DNA of 64,000 nt. It comes from Algoriphagus algorifonticola (lineage in GTDB: Bacteria > Bacteroidota > Bacteroidia > Cytophagales > Cyclobacteriaceae). A model generated the notes under the pieces. It did no database searches. It was not told where the DNA came from and saw only the letters and a program-made list of their open reading frames with translations. This document shows positions 28,407 to 36,398 of the stretch, one piece after another. The stretch lies in contig NZ_VLOG01000026.1 in assembly GCF_007655305.1 (NCBI RefSeq), positions 62,001 to 126,000 of the forward strand. Direction: 5' to 3'. Each line of letters begins with the position of its first letter. Positions within the stretch are counted from its first letter, which is position 1. A program made the translations under genes and the position numbers.

Positions 28407-28661
28407 TTAATCACTCATTGAAGGGGTTTCGTATTCAACTCTAGTCCCATCGGGAGAAGGACAAGGGTTAGAAAGACACTCACTCCAACCAAAATCACAG
28501 CGATTACCGTTTGCAAGAACATTGTCATATCTATCCAAAGTCCTACACTCAACTTTTTTCCTAGCCCCAGTTGCATTAGAATGAATAGCGTTAAAAAAAA
28601 CGCCAAGGATAGCGAGAAACAAGATTTTAGCCACTTGGCTAAGGTTGATTTTGTTTGTCAC
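28407..28661 (-). CDS. small secreted four-cysteine peptide
   Basis: An 84-residue protein read from GTG at 28661; no in-frame ATG is available upstream. Residues 10-30 form a signal peptide (KILFLAILGVFFNAIHSNA). The mature part of about 54 residues has four cysteines (39, 55, 62, 67), enough for two disulfides, in a polar, charged context with CPSPDG near the end. No known family is recognised with certainty. The setting (peptide gene, hairpin, six-bladed propeller lipoprotein) resembles the NVEALA-type peptide/propeller pairs of other Bacteroidota, but the NVEALA motif itself is absent. An (AAAG)7 repeat lies 66 bases upstream of the start. Confidence 0.65.
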   Translation of the reverse strand: MTNKINLSQVAKILFLAILGVFFNAIHSNATGARKKVECRTLDRYDNVLANGNRCDFGWSECLSNPCPSPDGTRVEYETPSMSD

Positions 28662-28726
28662 AAAACTTTTTGTTTAGTGTACAATAATTAAAACACTTAA
28701 ATACAAATTGCATTTAAAGTTGAACT

Positions 28727-28757
28727 AAAGAAAGAAAGAAAGAAAGAAAGAAAGAAA
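28727..28757. repeat. (AAAG)7 tetranucleotide repeat
   Basis: Seven uninterrupted AAAG units (28727-28754) plus three bases. It is about 66 bases upstream of the peptide gene start, in a region where its promoter should lie. Such repeats change length by slipped-strand mispairing and can tune promoter spacing. Confidence 0.95.
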
Positions 28758-28835
28758 TATCAAAATTTTCCTCAAAAAAAATAATCTCCGATTTTTTAAT
28801 TTGAGATTTAAAAAAGTTTTCCCAGGCAAATAGCA

Positions 28836-28866
28836 AAAAAAACGCCGACTTTGCAGCCGGCGTTTT
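28836..28866 (-). terminator. rpsA terminator
   Basis: Stem AAAACGCCG / CGGCGTTTT (28839-28847 with 28858-28866) with a 10-base loop, followed on the minus strand by a T run. It is 23 bases after the rpsA stop. Confidence 0.88.
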
Positions 28867-28888
28867 CTGTTTTATAAGAGGTCAAGAA

Positions 28889-30652
28889 TTACTTCTTGCC
28901 GCCTTCCATTTTCTCTTTCAATTCTGCCAAAGCATCCAAATCACCTAGAGTAGATTTTTCAGCTGGAGTCTTGTCAGCAGCATCTTCCTTCTTCTTAGAA
29001 GAAGCAGCTTTCTTAGCTGGTTTAGCTTCTTCACGGAACATTGCTGTATGAGACATTACGATACGCTTGTCATCCTTAGAGAATTCAGTCACTTTGAAGT
29101 CCAGAGACTCACCAACCTCAACCTGAGATCCGTCTTCTTTCTCCAAGTTTTTAGAAGTAGCAAAGCCTTCCAAACCGTAAGGAAGCTCTAGCACAGCACC
29201 TTTGTCGTTTTTAGAAACAACAGTACACTTATGCACAGATCCTACAGGGAATACAGTTTCGAAAGTATCCCATGGATTCTCTTCCAACTGCTTGTGACCT
29301 AGCGCCAATCTTCTGTTTTCTACATCCAATTCCAATACAGCTACATCTAGCTCATCTCCTACTTTTACGAATTCAGACGGATGCTTGATTTTCTTAGTCC
29401 AAGAAAGGTCAGATACGTGAACCAAACCGTCGATTCCTTCTTCCATTTCCAAGAATAGACCGAAGTTAGTCAAGTTACGAACCACACCTTTGTGCTTAGT
29501 ACCTACTGCATACTTGGTAGACATATCTTCCTTAGTCCAAGGATCTTCAGTCAATTGCTTAATGCCTAGGGACATCTTTCTTTCGTCCTTGTCCAAAGTC
29601 AATACAACTGCTTCGATTTCGTCTCCAACTTTCACGAAATCAGCAGGGTTTCTCAAGTGCTGAGACCAGCTCATTTCAGATACGTGAATCAAACCTTCAA
29701 CTCCTGGAGCCAATTCCAAGAATGCACCGTAGTCAGCTACGTTTACAATCTTACCTTGTACTTTTGAACCAACTTCCAAGTTGCCTGCCAAAGAATCCCA
29801 AGGATGAGAAGTCAACTGCTTCATACCCAAAGAAATTCTCTTCTTGTCATCATCAAAGTCAAGCACAACGATCTGTACTTTCTGATCCAACTGTAATACT
29901 TCTTCCGGATGGTTGATACGTCCCCAAGAAATATCTGTAATGTGAAGTAGACCATCTACACCACCCAAGTCGATGAATACACCGAAGTTGGTCATGTTCT
30001 TGATCACACCTTCCAACACCTGACCTTTTTCCAGGTTGTTGAGGATTTCTGCTTTTTGCTTCTCGAGATCTTTCTCGATCAAGACTTTGTGAGAAACGAC
30101 TACGTTATCGTTAGCGTGGTTGATTTTCACCACTTTCACTTCCATTTTCTTACCTACATAGATATCGAAATCTCTGATAGGCTTCACATCGATCTGAGAA
30201 CCTGGCAAGAAGGCTTCTACACCGTAGATATCTACGATCAAACCACCTTTGGTTCTTCTCTTTACAAGACCTTCGATTACGCTATCATTTTCAAATGCGC
30301 TCTCGATATCCTGCCAAGCACGAACGATTTTTGCTTTTTTACGGGAAAGGATCAACTGACCCAAAGCATTCTCCTGCTCTTCGATGAATACTTCTACTTC
30401 GTCACCAGGCTTGATGGACTCCAAGTCACGGAATTCGTTCAATGGAACCAAACCGTCGGATTTGAAACCAATGTTGATGATCACGTCTTTGTCGTTCACA
30501 CCTACTACGGTTCCTTTGATCACTTCTTTCTCAGTGATCTCGTTCAATGTACCTTCGTACATTGCAGCCATTTCCTCACGCTGTGCTTTGGAATAGCCTT
30601 CTCCGAATCCTTTGGTTTCGAAGTTTTCCCAGTTAAAATCTTGTTTAGACAT
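28889..30652 (-). CDS. rpsA: 30S ribosomal protein S1
   Basis: S1 binds mRNA on the small subunit and helps start translation. The 587-residue protein has six S1/OB repeats (about residues 42-108, 126-192, 212-280, 297-367, 382-453, 468-535), with repeated wording such as VDGLLHITDISW, VEGLIHVSEMSW and IDGLVHVSDLSW. The C-terminal tail (about 545-587) is rich in Lys, Ala and Glu. The length is normal for the phylum. The leader is structured (30676-30704 and 30747-30762), and the gene is monocistronic between its own promoter and terminator. Confidence 0.97.
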   Translation of the reverse strand: MSKQDFNWENFETKGFGEGYSKAQREEMAAMYEGTLNEITEKEVIKGTVVGVNDKDVIINIGFKSDGLVPLNEFRDLESIKPGDEVEVFIEEQENALGQLILSRKKAKIVRAWQDIESAFENDSVIEGLVKRRTKGGLIVDIYGVEAFLPGSQIDVKPIRDFDIYVGKKMEVKVVKINHANDNVVVSHKVLIEKDLEKQKAEILNNLEKGQVLEGVIKNMTNFGVFIDLGGVDGLLHITDISWGRINHPEEVLQLDQKVQIVVLDFDDDKKRISLGMKQLTSHPWDSLAGNLEVGSKVQGKIVNVADYGAFLELAPGVEGLIHVSEMSWSQHLRNPADFVKVGDEIEAVVLTLDKDERKMSLGIKQLTEDPWTKEDMSTKYAVGTKHKGVVRNLTNFGLFLEMEEGIDGLVHVSDLSWTKKIKHPSEFVKVGDELDVAVLELDVENRRLALGHKQLEENPWDTFETVFPVGSVHKCTVVSKNDKGAVLELPYGLEGFATSKNLEKEDGSQVEVGESLDFKVTEFSKDDKRIVMSHTAMFREEAKPAKKAASSKKKEDAADKTPAEKSTLGDLDALAELKEKMEGGKK

Positions 30653-30675
30653 AATAAATAATGACCCTAAAAATG

Positions 30676-30704
30676 CCGACAGTTACCGGGCCGATTAACT
30701 GCGG
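30676..30704 (-). promoter_or_regulatory. rpsA: second hairpin in the rpsA leader
   Basis: On the minus strand CCG-CAGTTA pairs with TAACTG-(T)-CGG around a 10-base loop (one bulged base). It sits 24-52 bases before the rpsA start. The run TTTTTAG after it is weakly terminator-like. It is a candidate for autoregulation by S1. Confidence 0.5.
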
Positions 30705-30746
30705 TTTTTGGTTATGAATCAGCGATTTAGCACTTGCCAAACCACC

Positions 30747-30762
30747 CCGTTCACCCGAACGG
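30747..30762 (-). promoter_or_regulatory. rpsA: hairpin at the 5' end of the rpsA message
   Basis: Perfect stem CCGTTC / GAACGG with loop GGGT, starting within a few bases of the predicted transcription start. It could protect the 5' end of the message. Confidence 0.55.
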
Positions 30763-30766
30763 ACTG

Positions 30767-30795
30767 CAAAGGTACTGATTTTCTGTAATTTCAAG
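30767..30795 (-). promoter_or_regulatory. rpsA: rpsA promoter
   Basis: TACCTTTG at 30767-30774 matches the -7 consensus fully. The -33 box is CTTG at 30792-30795 with a 17-base spacer, one mismatch from TTTG. The predicted leader is about 105 bases long. Confidence 0.7.
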
Positions 30796-30881
30796 AAAAG
30801 GGAGTCAAAAAATCACTTGAAATGTGCTTCATCTGCTCAAAAAATCTTTGAATTGGATTTTTTTCACAAAATTGGATCAAG

Positions 30882-30907
30882 AAAAAAGCCCTGAAACGCT
30901 TCAGGGC
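30882..30907 (-). terminator. minus-strand terminator upstream of plsC
   Basis: Perfect stem GCCCTGAA / TTCAGGGC with a 4-base loop (30888-30907), followed on the minus strand by TTTTTTC. It can only work on minus-strand transcripts. The nearest minus-strand gene feeding it is the membrane protein gene ending at 31672, on the far side of plsC. It also shields the rpsA promoter. Confidence 0.8.
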
Positions 30908-30965
30908 CTGTGCAAGCAAAGAGTTAAAGGATTATTTTCGAACCCAAATTTAAGGATAATTTCTG

Positions 30966-31694
30966 ATGATCAAGTTCTTTCAGACAATTTATACCATTTA
31001 CGCCGCAATCCTTTTTATAGGACTCATGCTGGTTTTGGGTCTTTTCATAGTCCTCCCAGTTATGATTTCCGAAAAAGGAGATAGAATTTCTTTCTTTTTT
31101 ATTCGAAGCTGGGCCGGAATCTGGTCCTTTCTTTCAGGGATCAGCTATCAGGTAGAAGGATTAGAGCATATTGACCGCAGGCAACCCTATATTTTCATTT
31201 TTAATCACCGCTCATTCATAGATGCTCCAGTCATACCTATGGCAATCCCACAAACTTTGAAAGCATTGGGGAAAAAAGAGCTTTCCAAAATCCCTGTTTT
31301 TGGCTGGATAGTAGGGAGGTTTGCGATTTGGGTAGATAGAACCTCCACCGAGTCCAGAAGAAAAAGCGTCAAAAAACTGGTAGAACTTTTATCCAAAGGG
31401 AAATCGGTCGTCGTAGCTCCTGAGGGCACCAGAAATGATACCGACCAAACTTTACTGCCTTTTCAAAAAGGGGCATTTCGACTTTCTATTGAAACTGGTA
31501 TTCCGATTCTCCCCATGGCTGTTATAGGTGCAGATGAGATCATGAAAAGAGGCTCATTGCTTTTGAAGCCAGGAAAAGTCAGAATCTATTTTTCTGAAGC
31601 CATATCCCCTCCCCAGCCTTCTGAAACTGCCATTCTGGAATTAAGTCAAAAATGTAGAAATAGATTAGAGGCTATGCTTCTGACTCATGAGTGA
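30966..31694 (+). CDS. plsC: 1-acyl-sn-glycerol-3-phosphate acyltransferase
   Basis: PlsC acylates lysophosphatidic acid to phosphatidic acid in membrane lipid synthesis. The 242-residue protein has an N-terminal membrane helix (about 9-33), the catalytic HX4D motif (NHRSFID, H81 and D86), the PEGTRN motif near residue 153, and PVFGWIVG-type motif II between. It is a lone plus-strand gene between two minus-strand transcripts. Its last 23 bases overlap the end of the convergent membrane protein gene. Confidence 0.93.
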   Translation: MIKFFQTIYTIYAAILFIGLMLVLGLFIVLPVMISEKGDRISFFFIRSWAGIWSFLSGISYQVEGLEHIDRRQPYIFIFNHRSFIDAPVIPMAIPQTLKALGKKELSKIPVFGWIVGRFAIWVDRTSTESRRKSVKKLVELLSKGKSVVVAPEGTRNDTDQTLLPFQKGAFRLSIETGIPILPMAVIGADEIMKRGSLLLKPGKVRIYFSEAISPPQPSETAILELSQKCRNRLEAMLLTHE

Positions 31695-32343
31695 TGGTTG
31701 GACCTGCATCATCCTCCACTAATAAATCCCCTGTCAACTCCTCAAATGCCGCATAAATAGCCATGTAAGAAAAAGGACCTGATACCAAAAAGCCTACTCC
31801 CAAGCATAAAATTCCAACCATATTAATCAAGAAAATCAGGATTAAAAAAGCGAAAAATCGCCACCAAATTTTGGTGATCAATTTCCTGCTTAATTCCATA
31901 GAAGTCCAAAAATCAGTACCCGCAAACAAAACAAATGGCATCGCAAAGGTATATGCCACCCCCAAATAAATACCGGGAATGATAAGCGCTATAACTCCCA
32001 AGACTGTGATAATCCCAGTGATAATATTGACTCCTACCACAGGCAGCCAAAATTTAAATCCATCAAAGCAGTCTTTGAATTCTACCTGTTCTCCCCTACT
32101 GATCTTATTCGCCAACAGATAAAAACCAGCGGTCAAAGGTGGGCCTATCAATAAGCTAATGATGGTAGAGAAATCCTCCAGATAAAACGCAGGACCAACG
32201 GAAACTACCATGATCAATAAAAAATACATGATCAAAATCAGAGGTTGGGCTTTAAATAGCTCCCAACCTCTTTTTAATGCTTGATCAATATCAAAATGTA
32301 CTGGCGAATTGAGCAGACGCTCTGCTTTTCTTGGATCAATCAA
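31672..32343 (-). CDS. multi-pass membrane protein, function unknown
   Basis: A 223-residue protein with five or six hydrophobic segments and the pattern DIDQALKRGWELFKAQP at the N-terminus, then GVIALIIPGIYLGVAYTFAMPFVLF-like sequence. This is the layout of the DUF975/YciC-like uncharacterised membrane family. The start codon is TTG at 32343, 8 bases after the stop of the cystathionine beta-synthase-like gene, with no ATG nearby. It overlaps the 3' end of plsC by 23 bases in convergent orientation, and no terminator was seen directly after it. Confidence 0.75.
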   Translation of the reverse strand: MIDPRKAERLLNSPVHFDIDQALKRGWELFKAQPLILIMYFLLIMVVSVGPAFYLEDFSTIISLLIGPPLTAGFYLLANKISRGEQVEFKDCFDGFKFWLPVVGVNIITGIITVLGVIALIIPGIYLGVAYTFAMPFVLFAGTDFWTSMELSRKLITKIWWRFFAFLILIFLINMVGILCLGVGFLVSGPFSYMAIYAAFEELTGDLLVEDDAGPTITHESEA

Positions 32344-32350
32344 TGTAAAC

Positions 32351-33718
32351 TTAATTAGTAAACGCTTCTAAAATATCGTGTTTGGTAATGATGTGAATTT
32401 GATCATTTCCATCTCTTACCAACACTGCCTTTTCTTTTTCAATCATGGAAGATAACACGTCCAGTGTACTATCTCCAGCCACAAAAGTCATAGAAGACTC
32501 CATTACATCCTCCACTTTTCCATCTTTCAAGGATGGGTTATCAATTATTTTGGAAAGCAACTTGGTATCTGTCAAACTCCCTACTACTTCCTCTCCATCC
32601 AATACAGGGATTTGGGATACACTTGTTTTATTCATCATCCCGATTGCATCTTTGATAGAATCTGATTTTTTGACAGATACCAAAGAATAGCTAGCCGGTC
32701 TTTTGGAAATAATATCTCTGGCCGTGGAGTAAGTTTTGTCTTCCAAAAAACCGTGATTTCTCATCCAATCATCATTATAGACCTTACCCAAATAGCGGGT
32801 TCCATGATCCGGTAGAATAATCACCATTTGATCTCCTTCTTTCAGATTTTCCTTAGCCCATTCCAAAGCTCCATGAACCGCAGATCCACAAGACCATCCG
32901 ACAAAAAGTCCTTCTTCCCTGGCCAATCTTCTGGTCATGACCGCTGCATCTTTATCAGTTACTTTCACAAAGTGATCAATCATATCGAAGTTGACATTCT
33001 TCGGCAAAATATCCTCTCCAATTCCCTCAGTCAAATAAGGATAAACTTCCTTCTCATCAAAAACTCCTGTTTCCTTATATTTTTTGAACACAGAACCATA
33101 AGTATCAATCCCCACGGTAACAATATTCGAATTCTGCTCTTTCAAATATTTAGCTGTACCACACATGGAACCTCCGGTCCCTACCCCAGCCGCATAATGC
33201 GTGATTTTCCCGTCTGTATCATTCCAGATCTCTGGACCGGTAGTCTCGTAGTGAGCAGCGGTATTGGATAAGTTATCGTATTGGTTTGGATAAAAAGAGT
33301 TGGGAATATCCGCATTCAGCTTTCTCGCTACTGAATAATAAGAGCGTGGGTCCTCTGGAGAAACATTGGTAGGGCATACGATTACCTCAGCCCCTACAGC
33401 CTTAAGAATATCGATTTTTTCTTTGGACTGCTTATCAGCCATGGTGAAAATACACTTGTAACCTTTGGCAACAGCAGCCAAAGCCAAGCCCATTCCCGTA
33501 TTTCCGGAAGTTCCTTCTATGATTGTACCTCCTGGCTTTAAAATACCAGCCTTTTCGGCGTCCTCCACCATTTTGATTGCCATTCTATCTTTCATGGAAT
33601 TGCCCGGGTTGAAATATTCAACCTTCACCAGCACTTCACCTTTGATATCTTTGGCAAGTTTGTTTAATCGGATCATCGGGGTATTACCGATGGTTTCAAT
33701 GATGGAATTGTAAATCAT
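32351..33718 (-). CDS. PLP-dependent cystathionine beta-synthase-like enzyme with CBS domains
   Basis: A beta-family PLP enzyme that condenses serine (or O-acetylserine) with homocysteine or sulfide. The catalytic domain (about 1-320) has PLP lysine K43 (NSMKDRMA), the phosphate loop SGNTGMG (71-77) and GVGTGGS. Two CBS repeats (about 335-455) follow and may bind an adenosyl ligand. The length of 455 is that of bacterial cystathionine beta-synthases; a cysteine synthase normally lacks the CBS repeats. It is followed by the TTG-started membrane protein after 8 bases, and the two probably form an operon. Confidence 0.92.
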   Translation of the reverse strand: MIYNSIIETIGNTPMIRLNKLAKDIKGEVLVKVEYFNPGNSMKDRMAIKMVEDAEKAGILKPGGTIIEGTSGNTGMGLALAAVAKGYKCIFTMADKQSKEKIDILKAVGAEVIVCPTNVSPEDPRSYYSVARKLNADIPNSFYPNQYDNLSNTAAHYETTGPEIWNDTDGKITHYAAGVGTGGSMCGTAKYLKEQNSNIVTVGIDTYGSVFKKYKETGVFDEKEVYPYLTEGIGEDILPKNVNFDMIDHFVKVTDKDAAVMTRRLAREEGLFVGWSCGSAVHGALEWAKENLKEGDQMVIILPDHGTRYLGKVYNDDWMRNHGFLEDKTYSTARDIISKRPASYSLVSVKKSDSIKDAIGMMNKTSVSQIPVLDGEEVVGSLTDTKLLSKIIDNPSLKDGKVEDVMESSMTFVAGDSTLDVLSSMIEKEKAVLVRDGNDQIHIITKHDILEAFTN

Positions 33719-33740
33719 AGTTCAGTTACATTTGGAGCTA

Positions 33741-33748
33741 CAAAATTA
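33741..33748 (-). promoter_or_regulatory. possible -7 element of the cystathionine beta-synthase-like gene
   Basis: TAATTTTG matches TAnnTTTG on the minus strand 23 bases before the start. A TTTG at 33775-33778 is 26 bases away, too far for a usual -33 box. The element touches the hairpin at 33749-33765. Confidence 0.35.
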
Positions 33749-33765
33749 AGGGAATTTTCTTCCCT
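33749..33765 (-). terminator. weak terminator after the ABC exporter genes
   Basis: Stem AGGGAA / TTCCCT with a 5-base loop, followed on the minus strand by TAATTTTG. It is short and only moderately T-rich, so termination may be partial. Confidence 0.4.
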
Positions 33766-33823
33766 CTCACGATTCAAACAGTCAAAAACCAAATAAAATT
33801 CGGTGATGATTTTGTTAATTCTC

Positions 33824-35461
33824 CTAAATCTCTTTGAGCTCTAATCTACTGATCACATCCAACAAAACATGGACTAAAATCCCTGCAATGAATGTTTGCC
33901 CTATTGTAAAAGCAAAAAGCATCCAGACAAATTGCCGGGTCCAAGCGAAAATCAAAACAGAGACAACCAAACTCGGTATAATTCCAAAAAGAAAAATCCC
34001 TCCAATCATCAATGGTTTAATGAGCTTTTGATCCCAGCCTTCTTCAAATGCTACTTTGGGAATCATATTGATCGTCAAACCGACTATGTATACCAAAAAT
34101 ACGCATAGAGGATAAAACAAAATCAATTTCCAATCCAAGCCAGCTATCAAAACAGAAGGAATAATCAATACCCAGGAGATCAAGCCCAATTGTACCAAGT
34201 CCAATTTTATGACATTCCAGAGTTTGGAGGACCAGGAAGCCGGAATTAAAAAGAAATAAGGTTTCTTCAGATCACCAACAGAGCCTCTTCCTATTCCAGC
34301 AAAAAAATTGATTCCTACTAGCATCAACAAATAGCCATTCAATACTTTATGAGAAAACCAATCAAAGTTGGAAAGAATGGCAAAAGCAATCCCAAGGGCA
34401 GCTAAAATCACAGACCATAATCCAAACAATGGATGAAAATCCTGTCTGCTTGCATGTACATAATTTCTCCAGTAAAGTGCTTTTGCCCCTACCCCAAAAT
34501 CAGGAAGCACCAACTTCTTTTTGGTATTCAAGCTCATGGAGGACTCTGAAGACTCCTTTTTCCCTCTTACCTTTTCCACCTGCTCTTCATTGGATTTGGT
34601 AGCCTCCAATACATCCTCATAATAATATCCCGCGGTATCCAATACTAAGCGTAAGATCACATAGTAGGCCAAAAGATATAAGCCCAAAAATGCTGAAGCA
34701 GAAATCAGATTTTGGTGAAACACATAGCCCATCATCGCTCTAGACCAACCCACAATAGGAAATAAATCAAACCCAGGCGAGGCTATCCAGGCAAACATCC
34801 CCTGCCAAAACTTTTCAGCCATTAATCCGGGAATCAAAATGGCCAATCCTAAAAATACAGCCAAAATGATGACTCCTGTTTGGATATATTGCATCACACC
34901 ATATTTGGTATGAAGTGTATATACTAAAAAGCGTATAGGTGAGGATAAGAAGAAAAATAGGGCAAATCCCAAAACCAAAAAGGAAATATTCATGAAGGAA
35001 AGCTCAATCTTATCTGCCATTTGGCTAGCGCCGTAAATGATAAAAATGATGCTCCCGCCCAGAGAAGGTATGATGGACCTTCCCATGTAGTAGATCAGTA
35101 TATTTTCAGGTTTTACCGGTGCAGTAAACAATAAATTGACGTCAGCCATTTTGAAAAAACTGACATTCTTTTTGGTTGCTCTGAAAAGCTGAAATATCAG
35201 AAATGCCAATGCTAAAAGGGTAATTCCACCTATTACATTCTGAAGTCCAAAGTCAACTTGAGGCAAACCTTCGACATTAATGTTCTCAATTCCTGTTTGT
35301 CCTTCCTTGGCACCTCTTCTCACTCTCATCGTATAAATGAAGAAAAAATAGGCAATCATCCCTCCGTAGGGGAGCAATCGCAAGGGATTCTTCAGAATCA
35401 GCCAGATATTATTCTTCAGGATTAAAAGGTCCTTTCTCAGGAGCAATTTGATCTCATCCAT
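33824..35461 (-). CDS. ABC-type exporter permease
   Basis: A 545-residue membrane protein with about twelve hydrophobic segments in two halves and a charged cytoplasmic linker near residues 285-315 (KSNEEQVEKVRGKKESSESS). The FXXADVNLLFTAPVKPENIL stretch is common in ABC-2-like exporters of Firmicutes and Bacteroidota. Its start overlaps the end of the ATPase gene by 8 bases, so the pair forms one transporter. The substrate is unknown. Confidence 0.83.
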   Translation of the reverse strand: MDEIKLLLRKDLLILKNNIWLILKNPLRLLPYGGMIAYFFFIYTMRVRRGAKEGQTGIENINVEGLPQVDFGLQNVIGGITLLALAFLIFQLFRATKKNVSFFKMADVNLLFTAPVKPENILIYYMGRSIIPSLGGSIIFIIYGASQMADKIELSFMNISFLVLGFALFFFLSSPIRFLVYTLHTKYGVMQYIQTGVIILAVFLGLAILIPGLMAEKFWQGMFAWIASPGFDLFPIVGWSRAMMGYVFHQNLISASAFLGLYLLAYYVILRLVLDTAGYYYEDVLEATKSNEEQVEKVRGKKESSESSMSLNTKKKLVLPDFGVGAKALYWRNYVHASRQDFHPLFGLWSVILAALGIAFAILSNFDWFSHKVLNGYLLMLVGINFFAGIGRGSVGDLKKPYFFLIPASWSSKLWNVIKLDLVQLGLISWVLIIPSVLIAGLDWKLILFYPLCVFLVYIVGLTINMIPKVAFEEGWDQKLIKPLMIGGIFLFGIIPSLVVSVLIFAWTRQFVWMLFAFTIGQTFIAGILVHVLLDVISRLELKEI

Positions 35462-36170
35462 CTTTTGTCAACTCTAAAAATATATCCTCCAAACTTCCCT
35501 GTTCGTCCTGAACGAACTGTTGCTTCAAATTGCTCAAAGTGTCATTGCCGATGATATCTCCATTCTTCAAAATCATGATTCTATCTGCAATCGTCTCCAC
35601 AGAATCAATCAAATGGGTACTGACCAATATTGTTTTCCCAGCCTCTTTGAGCTCTTTAAATATTTTTTTGGTGTTTTTGATGGCCTTTGGGTCTAAACCT
35701 ATCATAGGTTCATCAAAAAACAACAACTGAGGATCGGGTAAAAGAGCACAGCATATGGATATCTTTTGGCGCATTCCTTTGGATAAATCTCTTCCCAGCT
35801 TATCGGCTTTATCGGTTAAGTCATAGATTTCCATCAGCTCTTCTCCTCTGCTTTTCCAATCCTTGATCTCATAAGCCTGAGCAATAAACTGTAGATGCTC
35901 CCGCACAGTCAATAAATCATACACATAGGGAGTTTCGGGGATATAGCTGAAAAATCGCTTTGCCTCTACAGAAAGATGATCATGTCCACCAATGAAAATT
36001 TCCCCGGAAGTCTTTCTCAATAAGCCCACTATGCATTTCATAGTGGTACTTTTTCCAGCTCCATTAGGCCCTAAAAGACCGACCACTTCACCACCTTCCA
36101 AATGAAAAGAAATATCATTCACTGCGTTTTGTTTCCCGTAACGCTTGATTAAATTCGATACTGTTAGCAT
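35454..36170 (-). CDS. ABC exporter ATP-binding protein
   Basis: A 238-residue ABC ATPase with Walker A GPNGAGKST (residues 34-42), signature LSKGMRQKIS, Walker B LLFFDEP followed by MIGLDP, and switch histidine in VSTHL. It is of the ABC-2 (CcmA/DrrA-like) exporter type. It is the first gene of a two-gene operon with the permease. Confidence 0.95.
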   Translation of the reverse strand: MLTVSNLIKRYGKQNAVNDISFHLEGGEVVGLLGPNGAGKSTTMKCIVGLLRKTSGEIFIGGHDHLSVEAKRFFSYIPETPYVYDLLTVREHLQFIAQAYEIKDWKSRGEELMEIYDLTDKADKLGRDLSKGMRQKISICCALLPDPQLLFFDEPMIGLDPKAIKNTKKIFKELKEAGKTILVSTHLIDSVETIADRIMILKNGDIIGNDTLSNLKQQFVQDEQGSLEDIFLELTKDG

Positions 36171-36398
36171 AAAAATGATTTTAGCTCCTAAACTACATGC
36201 AATACTTTGAAGTTTAGAATATTTGGAACCTTTTTTGATTCCAATAGATCAACTCAAAATTAACCGACAGGAATTCATGAAATCGAGCACGACGAAAGCC
36301 ACACACACTGGGATGCCCAGATGTTTCGGAGAAAATGTGCGACCTACCTGCCGCAGGCAGGGATTTCATCTGAACTCTAAAAAACAAATTATAAACAG
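36171..36398. other. divergent spacer with a palindrome-rich element
   Basis: This 228-base spacer lies between the ABC ATPase (minus) and the outer-membrane barrel gene (plus). Its middle (36277-36369) is bounded by the inverted pair ATGAAATC / GATTTCAT and holds the palindromes CTGGG-atg-CCCAG (36308-36320) and CCTGCCGCAGGCAGG (36347-36361). No consensus promoter was found for either gene. Confidence 0.6.

Noticed and set aside
26980-28661. Genomic island integrated at tRNA-Cys
   Set aside because: The AT-rich genes after the tRNA suggested it, but there is no integrase, and no repeat of the tRNA 3' end was found on the other side.
28727-28757. The AAAG run as a CRISPR or coding repeat
   Set aside because: The unit is only four bases with no spacers, and it is outside any credible gene.
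30056-30661. 201-codon open frame on the plus strand
   Set aside because: It is antisense to rpsA, has no family features, and rpsA is certain. It is a shadow of codon bias.
32828-33271. 147-codon open frame on the plus strand
   Set aside because: It is antisense to the catalytic domain of the cystathionine beta-synthase-like gene.
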